From positions 8,436,824-8,500,823 of the forward strand of contig NC_066321.1 in NCBI RefSeq assembly GCF_022539315.1: DNA of 64,000 bases, written 5' to 3'. Made by a program: the position numbers and the translations under genes. The notes under the pieces are model-generated. The model was not told the DNA's origin. It worked only from the letters and a program-made list of their open reading frames with translations, and searched no databases. The first letter of the stretch is position 1. Every line of letters starts with the position of its first letter. This DNA comes from Serinus canaria (lineage: Eukaryota; Chordata; Aves; Passeriformes; Fringillidae). Positions 25,206 to 38,260 of the stretch are shown here, piece by piece.

Positions 25206-28200
25206 CCAGTATATGCTTTGATTGTGTTCTAAACCCTTATGAATGACAGCTTATTTGTTAGTAGAAAATAATATACAATTCTTTTTATTGCAAATTTAAA
25301 CTGATTTTGTTCTGAAAGATATAAACTATGAACAATGGTAAGCATGAATTGATGCTGAAATCCACTTTGTTATTAAACTTATCTGGAAGTCTGATATTTG
25401 GGAAACATGGTGCTGTCTGCTTTTGCTATATTATGCTACCAACCAATGCCACGATATCCTTGGATTAGTATTAGGATAAATTAAAGAAAAACAAGAAACA
25501 CACAGCCAGAGCCAAGTTCCTGTGATGAATGTTTGTAAAGTTTTTTTTCTCACAATTTGTTTTGCAATAATTATAAACACAAGACAAGTAGTATTTTACA
25601 TGCCTGGTTCTAGTATAGAGGCAGTTCTTGATTCTCAGCAAGTTAAAGCACAGAGATTCTGCAGAATTACTTGCTTCCTTGTCTGCTGGGCCCTGATGTA
25701 ATTCATTGTGCAGCATTTATTTTTTAAATTTCATTTAACAAAGATAAGTCAGGTTAAAAGGGTCCAAACTTTTTGTCTCAAAGCTTACTGACTACAAACT
25801 AAATATTTCTGAAAATCATTTCCCATTCTTATTGTAAATGTGCTGAAGTTAGGAGGATCAGGCAAGAGGCTGGTTTTGTGATTTAAACTCTGTGATGGAG
25901 AGGCATTATTGCCCTATGATCTGTGTGAGAATTCAGGCCATGGAAGTCGGGGCTTTAAGCCCTTTTTGTTAGTTTGCTCCTCTTTTCTAACTCTTACCAC
26001 AGCAGTGGTTTGGAGACTTCAGCCCTCAGGAGTACTACAATTTATTATAAGCATTTGCAAAGCCTTTTCAGGATGTCAGGTAGCACATACATGCTAAATG
26101 GTGCTAATTCTAAAAAAAAACAACCAAGCAACCTGCCCTAAAATTATTTTGGTTCTCTCCACAATCTGTTTTATTCAGAAAAATTAATAGTATTCCTTCT
26201 CTTTTCCATTTTTTTAAATTAAATACTTTACAGCAGATAAACAATTTCCTTCTAATACCACTTGGAAACAGAATCTTTGAAACCATCAGTCACCTGGAAA
26301 ACTAACATTCACCCAGGAACAGCTTGTGTTTCCTCATGTCTGTGGTCAGGGTGCTTCAGCTGGGTTTGCAGCTCTGTGCACTGCTGCTGCTGAGTGTGTT
26401 TGTGTGTTGATGGGCTGGGAAGTCGTGGTACCTCAGTAAACAAAGCAGACACTTTTATGAGATCCAGAACTAATGAACCCTGCTTGGCTATGAATTTACA
26501 GCTGCCAACTCTGTTTTGAATTTTTCTTTGCACATCAGGCAGTTCAGAGGTTTCTCCTCTCTATGAACTCTCAAAAGCACTTGATTCAGTTTTTCCATGA
26601 GTTGAGTAACTCAAGTATCTCTGTCCTCTATGAATAATATCCTCCAACATAATCCTAGGAACTTGATTAGGAAATTTGGGAATACTGTGAATTTGTCAAA
26701 TACATTGAGAAGTGGTCCTTGGGTTGAAAACTACAAGAAGCAGTAAAGGCAGGTAGGGGATTCAATCACATAAACATCACTTCTTTAGTAAATCAAACTA
26801 AAAATATCCAGGGAGATAGAGGATATTATATGTGATCTTTTCAACCCTTTTATTTATATTAAAGAATGTTTTCTTTTACATTAGATCCCTCTGAATGTGG
26901 AATGGCTATTTCAGCTCTGTGCTGTTGTTCTGAGCATGCATATCTGTTGGAAAGTAGCCCCAAAGAGCCCAAAAATTCATTTTCATTTACAAAATGTGTT
27001 TTTTAGTTTTTTTTTCCTTAATTACAGAAATGTTTTGATAAAATGGAACTGCAAAGGTAGGGATGAATACCGTGAAAAATATGAGGCAGGTCTCAAATAT
27101 GTGCAACTAAGAGCTCTTCATAATTCATATTAAACACTCTGCAATTTTTAAAAAAGAAAAGTAATATTTCAGCAGTACTGAGCAGTGTGCTTAAACCACA
27201 GATTCTGTAAAAAATGAACTGCATAAGCTATTAGCAACCGTATGCGTCATAAACACCTTAGGCAAGAAAATGAGATCCTAATGCCAAATGCAGCTCAGCT
27301 CCATCAGTCTGCATGGAGCTATACTTCTGCAATTTTAGAAGATAAATGTCTGTGCTGTTTTATATGATGAAACTAAAGCTTGGGTGAATCCTCTTATTTT
27401 TCACCAGTGATTTAATAAAGGCAAGCTCAATATAAATATTGAAAGGCTGCTAGTATTGAAAATACTCTTTCCCTAGTAGCTGAAATATGTGAGAGCTTTG
27501 TCTTTTCATATTGATTGTTCAAAAAGAAAAAAAAAAGTTAAGACTTGTCTATACAAGAAGTGGGTATATTTACTAACTAGTGGGCGCTAAACAGTTTCTC
27601 TAACATACTATATTTTATATTGCATTTGTAGAGAAAAGCTTTGAGTTATGTTTCATTCCAGCTACTGGGAACTTCAAACCCCATTTTAATCTCAGCAGAA
27701 ATAACTAGTGAGCACTTGCCTCCCACCTCTTCGTAGAGATTAAAGAGGAGAAATGTTACAAACTATAGTTCCCTGCACCAATTTCTTAGACACACATCAC
27801 TGTGGTGACACAATAAAAGAGCTGCATTTAATTGTTTTTTCAGAACTCACAAGTTTAGAAGAGATAGGGTATTTATGTGCCCCATTTATGCTCTCTAATC
27901 CATAAGACACTAAAAAATACAAAACATAAACTGCTGGCCATTAGAAGTGACCCTCTGTGCCTCTAAAAATGTTTGTATTGTTCTGCTTCTCTCTCCATGT
28001 AAAATACTGAGCCGTAATTTAATCATTAAAAGAATAATGAAAATAAGGAGTGATGAAAATGTAATCAAGGCAGACAATTAATGGTCACAGAAGTGTAATT
28101 TTTAAAACAGTTTAAAATATCTCCTGTGCTGCTCTACTGTATTCATGGAATAAACCTACTTTAATTATTTCCTGTTCAGGCTTTCCTCTGTTTCCTTGGT

Positions 28201-28556
28201 TTTAGGAGGAGTTTACCTAGCAAAAAACCAATGCTGCTCATTTCCTCAGTGGATTAACTGGGCAATGATGAAACAGAAGCTTCTGTCTGCTTCATTCTTT
28301 ACACAACCTGGTGTTAAAGAGTGACCTTTCACCCTCAGAGATCTTAAGGATTAAGGATGCTTTTAAGTCTCGGTCTGGTTACTAATCCACCACTTTCACT
28401 TGATGTTAAATAAGCACTTCCTGATTTACCCTTTAAATCCTGTAAACATAATAAAACAGAGTTTAACCTTTACCTTAGGATTTTACCACTATCTTATGCT
28501 CTGTCAAATAAACCTTTATAAGAAGCAGTGAAGAGAAAACTAATAAGCCGAACCCT
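25206..28556. other. Non-coding stretch, no gene seen
   Basis: AT-rich DNA. No frame above 81 codons and no domain. Part of it (about 27180-28200) lacks both repeats and homopolymers, but I see no specific motif array to call. Confidence 0.6.
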
Positions 28557-28586
28557 GATTTTTTTTGATTTTTTTTATTTTTTTTA
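28557..28586. repeat. T-rich periodic tract
   Basis: Three blocks of eight T separated by GA and A (GATTTTTTTT at 28557-28566, again at 28567-28576, then ATTTTTTTT to 28585). This is low-complexity sequence that probably arose by slippage. Confidence 0.85.
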
Positions 28587-29104
28587 CCTTGGGATATGTA
28601 GCAAAACATTACAATATTTTTAATATATTCAGGTCAAACAGTTGTTAGGGTGCATTGGGGTCCTTACACTGTGCAAATAATGGAATTTTTAAAAAGCATT
28701 TTTAAACTATTTGAGATAATGAAATAGATGTTTCTTCTGCATTCAGACCGCTGTGAGCAAATTATACTGGAAGGAGTTGCAATGGAAATATATTGAGAGA
28801 GATTTCATAATCCAAGGCTTTGCAACTTTCAAGAATATCATTCAGCCTGCAGCCACTGCTTTGTAAAGTCAGGCTCCCATCTGGTGTAAATTGTGCGTAA
28901 ACTCCATTTGCAGTCCAGGGAATATCTTGACTCACACCAGCTATGGATTTGACCCCACAGAATTCTTTTTCTCTGTGTTTTTCTCTTTAGGAAAATGCAT
29001 CTAGGCTGATGAAATATTCATTCATGACTGTATTTAATGGTACAAAGTTTTTGCTACTCTCTGCCACAATGTTTCTGTCCATGTCACAGCTGCAAAGGGT
29101 GTCA
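28587..29104. other. Non-coding, holds one old repeat relic
   Basis: Apart from the relic at 28872-28960, nothing beyond AT-rich background is visible. Confidence 0.55.
28872..28960. repeat. Old amniote repeat piece (CTGGTGTAAA type)
   Basis: CATCTGGTGTAAATTGTG, then CTCCATTTGCAGTCC, then CTCACACCAGCTATGGATTTGACCCC reproduce the order of a very common ancient bird/reptile repeat with inverted ends (CTGGTGTAAAT on one side, ATTTACACCAGCTGAGGAT on the other). A second fragment with the same two hallmarks is at 58328-58372. I recall the sequence type but not the family name. Confidence 0.5.
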
Positions 29105-29173
29105 TTTATTTATATAAATAACTTCTTACTGTTTATTTATATAAATAACTTCTTACCTATATAAGTAACTTCA
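29105..29173. repeat. 27-bp tandem duplication, AT-rich
   Basis: TTTATTTATATAAATAACTT starts at 29105 and again at 29132, giving two near-exact 27-bp copies. A partial third copy (CTATATAAGTAACTTC) follows at about 29157. Each copy contains the short self-complementary core TTTATATAAA. Confidence 0.9.
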
Positions 29174-30655
29174 ATGCAATGCTCCCAGCCTGGGATGTGG
29201 TGGGACCAGCTGGGAGCCTGTCTGCATGACAGCTCCAAGGGCTGAAACCTGGGGATAATGGTATCCAGAAAAAGTGTTGGAAAAGCCACTGTCATAATTT
29301 ACAACCACTGTCCATCAAGTATTTTAAATAAGGTTTGTTTTCGGCAAACATCCAAAATACCTCATTTCAAAAATTCTGAGTTCTGTCACCTTAGAGACTT
29401 TCTGGTTTTATGTCTCATAGTTGATAGCAGTAAGTAAAGAAAAATTATCCTATGATAAGAAGTTGATTCCCTCTTCTGAGACCCTAAATCAAAGGACCTT
29501 AGTAACAAAGGAATACAGTTATCTGTCTCTATGGGGACCTTGCTTGGCTTTTGATATATTTTGGGGAATATTTATTCTAATTAAATTGCATATCTGCCTT
29601 GTATCTTGCAAATATCTGATTGTCTCTGCATCAGCTATTGCTTGAGAGGAAATATAGACAAAGTAATAATTTATATATGCATGATTTTCTTATTATGATC
29701 AACAACTCCTTTATCTTCTGCCTTCATAATGCAAAATATCCTGTTTCCTCAATGTTTGCTGATAATGCTGACAGCACTGCAAAGGATTCAAGTGCAACTG
29801 CTCCTGGACAATTTTGAGGGACCTGCAACCTAAACTGGAGAGGAGCTTTTGTCAAAATCAATTCTGATGTTTTAAAGCCTCTGAATAATGTCAAGATGTA
29901 ATTCCAACTAAATGCCAACCTTTCTGGTGTCTGCTGGGGATAGCTGAATGATAGATGGAGTTCAAAACTTGTCAGAATTCATGGGGCAAAAATTATTTGC
30001 AACGTCCTTAGAAAATTACGGAGTTTACTGGGTAGGGATGCTTTTGGGAGTTCATGGTTCCCAGAATGGCCTGCTGTCTTAACAGACATAATGTTGGACC
30101 TTTTCTTCCAGTTTGTTTGGAGATAAAATTCCTGTTAAAGGCAATAGGAACTGCATCACAGTATGTAAACAAGAAAAAGGACAAAGGAGAAAATTATAAA
30201 CAAAGGAAATTTGATTTCTGCTTGTCATTGAAATTTAGGAAAGAAGCTGGGCAGGAGAAACTGCTTTTATTTTATAGGTTTTTCATCCACCACAGACACT
30301 TGCAATGTTTTGTTACAACTGAACATATTAAAAAGAGAACAACCTCCCCTTCGAAATAATCTCCCACGGATGCTGAAGACCCGAGTAGTTCACAGCAGCG
30401 TGGACAACATTCCTCCCCACAAAGCAGAATTTCATGAAATTGGGCAAGAGCAAACCAGCCCTTGGCATAACTCCATGAGATCCATAAGTGCTGAACCAGC
30501 AAAGAACCTGGTGTGTCTGCCAAAAGCAGGAGGGTGTCTTTCCACACGACAGAGGCACTTGCTCTGTAAGATCTCATCCACCTTTCTTCATCACCAGCCT
30601 TTAGTGAGGGATCCTACATGCAGAGACCAGATGGAACTGAGCCAGAGGGGCTGAA
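29174..30655. other. Non-coding stretch ahead of the minisatellite
   Basis: The segment 30310-30655 is open on both strands (114 codons plus, 101 codons minus) and has a few CpG sites, but the two translations compete and neither shows a domain. It could include a decayed interspersed repeat that I cannot name. Confidence 0.5.
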
Positions 30656-31013
30656 ATGGGCTCTCCTGGAGTCAGTGACAATGGGCTCTCCTGGAGTCAG
30701 TGACAGTGGGCTCTCCTGGACTCAGTGACAATGGGCTCTCCTGGAGTCAGTGACAGTGGGCTCTCCTGGACTCAGTGACAGTGGGCTCTCCTGGAGTCAG
30801 TGACAATGGGCTCTCCTGGAGTCAGTGACAGTGGGCTCTCCTGGACTCAGTGACAATGGGCTCTCCTGGACTCAGTGACAATGGGCTCTCCTGGAGTCAG
30901 TGACAATGGGCTCTCCTGGAGTCAGTGACAGTGGGCTCTCCTGGACTCAGTGACAATGGGCTCTCCTGGAGTCAGTGACAGTGGGCTCTCCTGGACTCAG
31001 TGACAATGGGCTC
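30656..31013. repeat. 25-bp minisatellite, 14 full units plus a partial
   Basis: Fourteen contiguous 25-bp units run from 30656 to 31005, followed by an 8-bp partial unit to 31013. Unit layout: R at position 1, then TGGGCTCTCCTGGA (2-15), S at 16, then TCAGTGACA (17-25). Only positions 1 (A or G) and 16 (G or C) vary; every other base is identical in all units. The order of unit types (position 1/16) is AG AG GC AG GC GG AG GC AC AG AG GC AG GC. The array cannot encode a long protein because TGA in the unit falls in every frame within three units. Confidence 0.97.
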
Positions 31014-32147
31014 AGCTACTGAGGGCTGGCAAATCTGGTGTACAGGACAGAGGAGTGGCATTGCATTTCACTGTGCACATGTCCAGGCTGAACTGACTCT
31101 GCAGCACTGGCAGGGTGGTTTTGGGACCTTTCTTCTACACATAAAGGCAGTTCTGCCAAACCCTGCTTGCCTGAGTCAGACTGGTTATGGTGGTGGTCAC
31201 TATCTGTGGGCACGTTGGCAAAAATAGGATATTTTGCTCTATGATGTTTGGCCGGCTCTTCAAGACAAGCAATGCAGGTATCTTTCTTTTTGTTTTTAAA
31301 TCAAAATTCCCTCCCAGGAGAAGAGCCTTGGAAATCCTGACAAGACAGTGCTGATCCACCTATCTGAAATGGAAACCACTACTGCTTTGTCAAAAGTCTG
31401 AACTCTTCCTTCCTCCCCTAAAATCGCCTAATACCTTTTCTTAAAGTTGTCTGACAGCATGGAACTTGGCTGGGGTCTGCATTCTACCAGGAAAAAAAAA
31501 CTTCACATCACTCTGTAATCATTGATGGTAGGTTTCAGTGTGAATGCTAATTTGGGCTTCTGGACCTATATGAAAAAAAAATTAAATTTTCTCTACTCTT
31601 CTAGAGAGACCTGAGACTTCCTTTCTGAGTCCTTCATCTGATTTCAAAAAGTCTTCATTCAGGATATCCACAAGCTTTGTGTGACTTGGACTACTGCCAT
31701 ATATTCAAGTGAAGTGCCTTCAAGTGAAGGAAATACATAACGAAAAAGGGGAATGTATTTAGAGTGTTGAACTGGTGAGGTGTTTGGCATTTTTTTCTTC
31801 TTTGTACTGTTGCTACAACTTTCTTTTCTTATACTACTTCTTTTGTATTTCTAATGTCTTGAAAACAGCTTATATGAGACTCACAGAGTAATTTATGACT
31901 TTGGTATATTTCATTATTATCTCTGCTTGCTCATCTCTCCTGAATGAAAATGATTTAAAAACAAGGGTTTTTTCTGAATTCTGGAATAATATAGGTGAGC
32001 TCAGAGCTGTGTTGATAATGAATTATTTGCTAAAGCTTTTCATGAAAGTAAAAGTTCCCTTCCTCTTAGGTCCCTTCTATAATTAATAATATCTAGAGAT
32101 TTTCATAATCATTTTTTGTAAATTATACAAGGAGCTGATGCAATTCC
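31014..32147. other. Non-coding stretch, no gene seen
   Basis: Ordinary sequence after the minisatellite. TTCAAGTGAAG is repeated at 31703 and 31719. No frame above 75 codons has any recognisable content. Confidence 0.6.
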
Positions 32148-32275
32148 TGTTTTAATGGGGATAAGCTGGACCACTGGATGGTGAGGTGATTTGCCTGAAG
32201 TTGGCCAGTGGGAGCAGTGGTGGATAGGGGTGAAACACTGATCCCTTAGTGCAGTTCTCTGTCCATGAAGACACA
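32148..32275 (-). repeat. MIR/CORE-SINE-like relic, minus orientation
   Basis: The plus-strand order GTTTTAATGGGGATAAGCTG, GAGGTGATTTGCCTGAAG, GGCCAGTGGGAGCAGTGG, GGGGTGAAACACTGATCCC follows the reverse complement of a MIR-type SINE (TTTTACAGATGGGGAAACTG, GAGGTGACTTGCCCAAGG, CAGTGGCAGAGC, GGGATTTGAACCC). The match is diverged but colinear over about 120 bases. Confidence 0.55.
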
Positions 32276-35200
32276 TTGCTCCCATTCACTTTTGGTACCT
32301 GAACCTAATTCCTCTGTTCAGCTGCTGAACTGCTGAGAAAGCATCTACAATTCTTGTCTTATTGCTGGGGGTGCCTGCAAGGGAAGACAACCAAGTTCTG
32401 GGGAAGAAGATTTGGAGGATTATCCAAAGAGGACACAGAAAGTAAGGCTAAAGAAACCAGAAGAGAATGGGGAAGAATCCCAGGGGCAGATTCAGCCAGC
32501 TGGCTGTGGCCATCTCCTGAACTTATCTGGGCTGCTAATGGGGAAGGGACTGAGGATGGAGGGATAGGACCTTGCTCCTGGGCTTGACAAAGTTGCCTTG
32601 AGGCCAGGTAGGCTGAGTTCATCTGGGACAGAGCTGCTGCTGCAGAAGTCAGAGTGCTCAAGCTGTGATCTGCTCTGTGCTAACACCAACCATTTGCAAA
32701 TGGAAGGAAGGTGAAGCAATGGCTGAAAATATAAGGTTTTGCATTTCTCTGCAGCTCTGCAGTTGAATAATGTGGAGCTAAACATATTTCCAGTGTGTGT
32801 ATGCAATGTGACTGTGCCAGATACATGCCAGGAAAGATCTTAATCAAAGGAGTCATACAGATTTCATGTAGTTACCATTCTTTTGGTATTCCAACAGGTC
32901 ACTGTATTGTCATTAAAATCAGCAACAGGCCCAATGGTCTTCTCACACCACAATTTCCACAGTTACACTCAATTTACATCCAAATAAACAACAGAGAAAG
33001 CTCAAAGTTTGGAGATAATCAAGAAATGGTTTACTTTCAATCTCCTCAGCCAAGAATAACAGAAAGAAAGAAATGGGTACATAAGTATATATATATATAA
33101 CATTTAAATTTTATAATGTATTGGCTTGACACATGTAGTATTACACTGCATTACTTAGCATCTCTTAAACAAAACAAAACCTTTTACTGAGCAGTTACAA
33201 TTCAGACAGGTTATGGCATTTGTAGAGTAATTAGCAACTGTAAAATATGACTAACCAAATCATTACTTTTAACTAAAAAAATAGGCGCCTACATTCTTGT
33301 GTATAAAACATTCTTTATAAGCTGTGCATGACCAGGAAATATTTTATAACAGCACTTAAGACAGAGAAAATACTAATCAGGATTTTAAATGTCTGCAGTT
33401 ATAGTCCTGTAAATGTTCTTGAGAATGAAATGAATAGCTTCCAGAGAGGTGCACAGTCAGAGAGGTGATGCAATGGTGCCAGTGGGAAGGAATGGGCTGA
33501 TGGGAGAGCTACCAGGAGGCCTGAGGTGCTGTGCAAGTCATCCAACATGCAGGAGAGAGACTGGCCCATTACTAATGTCCTCCTTGGTCTGATATTGCTT
33601 TGGGTCAAGGATAGTAGCTACAAGTGCTGCAAAAAGAAGAGGAAGTGACATTTAACTTTGCATTGAGGTAAATAAGTACCAGTTAAATAAGACCAAAATT
33701 TTTAAATAGAATTAAAGGTTTCTTCTCTGTTCTCCGTGGGAGATCACTACTGATTTTTCTAGCACCTTCCCGGCTTCCAGACTGCAACAGTTTCAGTATC
33801 TAGGAGGAGGCTTTTCCCAAGCTTCACTCACTGTGCTTCTTAACGAAGCACTCTGGATTGCTCACCTGGCTTCCCTTTAAATTTACACATCTGAAAAATG
33901 ACTTCAGCGCCAACCCACTGGAGTTGATCTAAGTTCCCTCAAGTCTCACGGAACTCAGCTCATGTTCATCAGGAGCTTCTCTGAGTTGCAAGTCAGTGAG
34001 GTGTGAAATGCTTGTGGTTTGATGATTCACAGAACTCTCACCATGAGCCTTAATTAATCAATCTTTGCAAGGAATTTGAAATCCTTAGATGAAAGGCTCT
34101 GTAGCTGCAAAACACTTATTACAATGGCCACCACTTCATGGGGACCTCACTTTTACCACTGTTTTTTGTAGCATGGCAATAGCTTTTATGTTGAAAGGGG
34201 AAGAGCTGTGTAAACATGTTCACCAGCAAACATTTCTCAGGCTGGTGGTTAAAATGAAAATATGCTTGACAAGCAACACAACTTTCCTTACAGCCGTGTC
34301 ATCCCAAGCTGTGATCTTGTCAGGCTGCAGATATAAAATGAGACTGGGCTGGGCCAGCAGGCTATGATGCTAATGATCGAGAAAAATAAAACCACTGAAT
34401 CTAAAGTCCTCCACTGTGGTGCCTTCTCAGAGCACTGGGAGCCCATGGACTGTTCTCATGTACTGCTATGGCATGAATTAGAGCAAAAAACTGTTCTCAT
34501 TGCCTGTAAACAATATCTTCATTCTTTGCACAATTACCAATTTAGTTGCCACCATAGCACCTGATGTATCTTCACTGAAGGCAAACAAATCTACCCCAAA
34601 GATTGTAGAGTCTGCATCCTGAGCATGGGTGTGTCACTGGATGTGGCTGAGCAACAGCAGGAAAGAGAGAGCTATGAAGGATGATGATAAAATTTTGTTG
34701 TATTTGTGTCAGATGTGGTTTTCATTTTCCCACACATAAGCTACTTTGCTTGGCTTGCATGTTCACAGCTCCCAGTTTCACAGATAGATCCTTTTCTCCT
34801 GGAACCTGGAGCAGAGTGGTTTGCAATCATCACATGCATTTCTATTTGAAAAGGAATATTTAATGAAAATAACTTGCATGGGCACTTAGAATTTTTCACT
34901 GGAGTTTGAGACTCTGGATTTGTCTGATTTTTGGTATAGAAATTGTGTACCCATATTACAGATTAGACATTAAGAAAAAGAGATTGATTAACTCCGGTCT
35001 ACAACCAGATTGTCATGTCTAGTACATGAAGTCTCTGAGGTGGAGAAATCCTGTTTGGTTTGCAGGACTGTGAAGGACAATTACAGGTGCAATATGAAAT
35101 TATTGTTGTTGTATTGTTAGTGTTGCACGCTTGCATCCCATGCTTTCTGCCCAGTGTGCCAGGTGTCCCATGTGCAAATAATAACAGAACAAAGAATATA

Positions 35201-37500
35201 GGCTGTGTTGAGCTGCTGAATTCCCAAAACTGTTGCGATTTCAGTCTTGTTTTGGAGTGATAGCCAATCCCAGGCTTGTCCTTTACAATGTGTAAAAGTA
35301 GCTGGTGAACATAATGAGAAACTGGAGCAGGTTTGGGATCTGTAGGTTGCAAATGGAGACTACTGATCATGTTAAAAACAGGCACTAAAAGGACAGGAGA
35401 GATGGTGCTTCCTGCAATTCTCTGTGCAACCAATTGAAGTAAGAGCTCAAGGACATGCTATTGCTCTCTGTGTTCAAAAACAGTATTCCAAAATCTGTTG
35501 CAAAACACCTTAAAGAAAGGTACTATCTAAATCTCACAGTGCATGTGAGCCACTGTCTTCAGCAGTACATACAGATAAAGAGAGTCTTGTCTATACAACA
35601 CTCAAACACAGTAATCTTACTTTTCCACTGATTCTATCTTCTGATCTTTCCAACTTGGCTTCTTGCCCATCTAGGTTTAGGTTTGTAATTCACTTCTGAT
35701 CATGTCTGAAAAGTTCTTGCAAACATAATTTTTGCATATCGTACATGATCTGAGATCAGCTGGGTTTATTTGAAGCTATTGTTTGGTATTGAGGATACCT
35801 GTGTAACTGGTTGTGCAAAAACTGCTCATCTAATCTGTTAATGTGTCTAAAACATCAGATGCAACAAGAGAAATGCTTCTTGGCTGATTCCAAGGGTTGG
35901 GATAGAGCAGAAGGAGGACCACCCATGTAATTTATATACTGAGGCAATGAAAGGTTTGGAAAGCCCCAGGCCAAAGTTTCTCCAGTTTCAATATTCTTTA
36001 CATGTTAAATGATCAGATCTTGTCCCAGCTCCTTGAGAGCTCACGCTTGCATCCCAATGGCACAGAAGAAAACTGGAGGAAAAATCAATTTGTACCAAGG
36101 GAACTCCTCCAAATGAATTTTTTGTCTGTTGTTTCTATGCCTGTAAGTTCTTTTCACAGTCTTAAAGATTTTCAGTCTGTTAGAAAAAGGAAAAATGAAG
36201 TTTTGTTCATGAGGCAGCATCCAGGATGAAGATTGTTTGGGAATGAACAAGCCTGAGCATGAAAACTATGCTGCAACAGCCTCATCCCTGTTGGGTTGCT
36301 GAACTCAACAACCCCAACCATACCTAGGCTTTCTTACAAAAGCTTTTTGTGAAGAAATTAGGAGAAACACATTTTTAAAGAAGATGTTTCTCACATTTGA
36401 AGAGTCTCCTGGATTTTCATAGAAGTACCAGATAAAATGGTGGTAATGCAAGTAGAGTTTTGAAATTACAGAAGGATAGATTTGAAATGTCCAGTATAAT
36501 GGAAATTTACTGTTTCCTTTAAAAATAGCTGAATCTGATCATTACCCAGCCATAAGACTACTGTCTATTTGTTGCACATATCCAAGCCTTTCTCCATGTC
36601 ATATTCATACAATTAATTTTAGTTTTGTGTGCTACTTGTGCATTTAAGCTCCATTCTGATATGACTGCATTTTATTGATCAGTTCATTTTGACTGGTAAT
36701 ATTTATTTAGCACTTGATTCTTTCTAGACTTCTTAGATGCAAGAGAAGAGAAAGATCTGTATTGCTAATTTGCTTCCATCTAATGCATTTGTGAATTCTT
36801 ACCTTAGTTTCTTGAAGTCCAGTAAAAACTTAAAATTGATTAATTTAATGAAACAACATTGTCCCAAGGTCAAGTAGCTCAAATATTCACTTTTTATTAA
36901 ACAGTAATTTCATTCTCACTTTCAAATTGCACTTTGTTCAAAGGTCTCATGAAAAGAAATTTCTTCTTTTTTTTCCCCCTGTCCTTCTAAAATAAATGTT
37001 GAGAGGATTCAGCCTTCAAAGAGCTCATAGAATTTGATATAGAAATAATCCAAGAGGATTTCCAAGGTGGTAGGGATATGATCCAGGCTACACTTTAAGG
37101 AAATGGCATAAAAGCAAATGTTAGAAAAGCTAGATTAATAAGTAATCATTTCTCTGACAATAAAATCAAGTGGAATAGGCCAGACATGAGTGGAATGCAT
37201 AAGTCATTGCTTTAAAAATGGGCTGGGGCAAGCAGCATTTGGTCAGGTGTGCTCAGGATCCACACTTCAATTTTGAGTCAGCCTCTTAAAAAATGAAGTT
37301 AATTATTGTTTGGAAAGGGAACAGTGTGTATTGCTCTGCTTGGAAATGGAGGCTTTACAACAAGACACTGAACAGATGCAAATGGCTGAAAGGTGGAAAG
37401 CAAGAGCCTGTGAGACCATGAAGCTTCTGTGTTTTAGAAGAAAGGAAAATGGTGGGTTTTGTTTGCTGATTTTGAGTCCTGCTTATTTGTATGAATTAAG
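32276..37500. other. Non-coding stretch, no gene seen
   Basis: The longest frame is 144 codons on the minus strand (34999-35433). Its translation shows no domain, no membrane or signal pattern and no compositional bias, so it is not called. A purine-rich patch at 32380-32590 keeps overlapping frames open on both strands. Short (TA)n occurs near 33086-33100. Confidence 0.6.
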
Positions 37501-38260
37501 TGACACACAAATACTTTTATGACTGCATTTATTCTCCATAACAATATGAATGAGCCACTGAATAATAACCAAGTCCCTTGTGACTGCAGAAGAAGTGTGA
37601 TTAAATTATAATCACATTGGATTAATTAATCTATAATATTTGTTCTTTATATGAAAGAGGAAAATCAGCCTTCAACATAAAGGTTATGTACTCATGAGGT
37701 CTGTGTCTTAATAAAGAAAAGGCTTTGGGAAAAGGCTTGACAAGCCCCCCAGATATGATATGTTGTAAATGTAGACAGAAGGTTATTACTGATATAAAAT
37801 ACATTCAATGTAATTATCAGCCACAACAAATAATCAGAGAGATGATAATGAATAATTAACATTTTTATTTTTCTGTAGTAATGTGTCTAATAGATAAGTG
37901 CACAACATAGAATTAATTTATTATGCTATAGCATTTTAGTAATGAAACCTGTATCATCAAAATATCTCTTCAGTGCAAGATATCAGCTTAAATAACTGAT
38001 AAGGCTTATTCCTTTGTTTTACCCACCCATTTATACTGAAGATGCCTGAAAGCAAGAACTAGCAAAAGGAGCCAGAATAATCTTGAAAGAAAACCATAAT
38101 GAAAATATAACATTTATGATCTGATCCTCTAGTACCAGTAAGTCAAAAATTACAGGCTATATGCAAAGAGGACTCCTAATGTATTGCATTAATTTTTTAC
38201 ACATTGAATTTTAATTACATTTTTGTTGGATTTGTTACTGGCAAATTCTGGTCTAAATAA
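37501..38260. other. AT-rich block with homeodomain-like palindromes
   Basis: TGTGATTA and TAATCACA (37596-37603 and 37609-37616) flank a 5-nt loop. GATTAATTAATC at 37620-37631 is a perfect 12-bp palindrome with two TAAT cores. The next several hundred bases are repeat-free and AT-rich. A conserved non-coding element is possible, but AT-rich palindromes also arise by chance. Confidence 0.25.

Noticed and set aside
30656..31013. Array considered as CRISPR-like
   Set aside because: Units are directly abutting with no unique spacers, so it is a minisatellite.
34999..35433. 144-codon minus-strand open frame
   Set aside because: No domain, no compositional or signal feature, and a competing plus-strand frame at 35060-35260. 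Length is within what chance allows in 64 kb.
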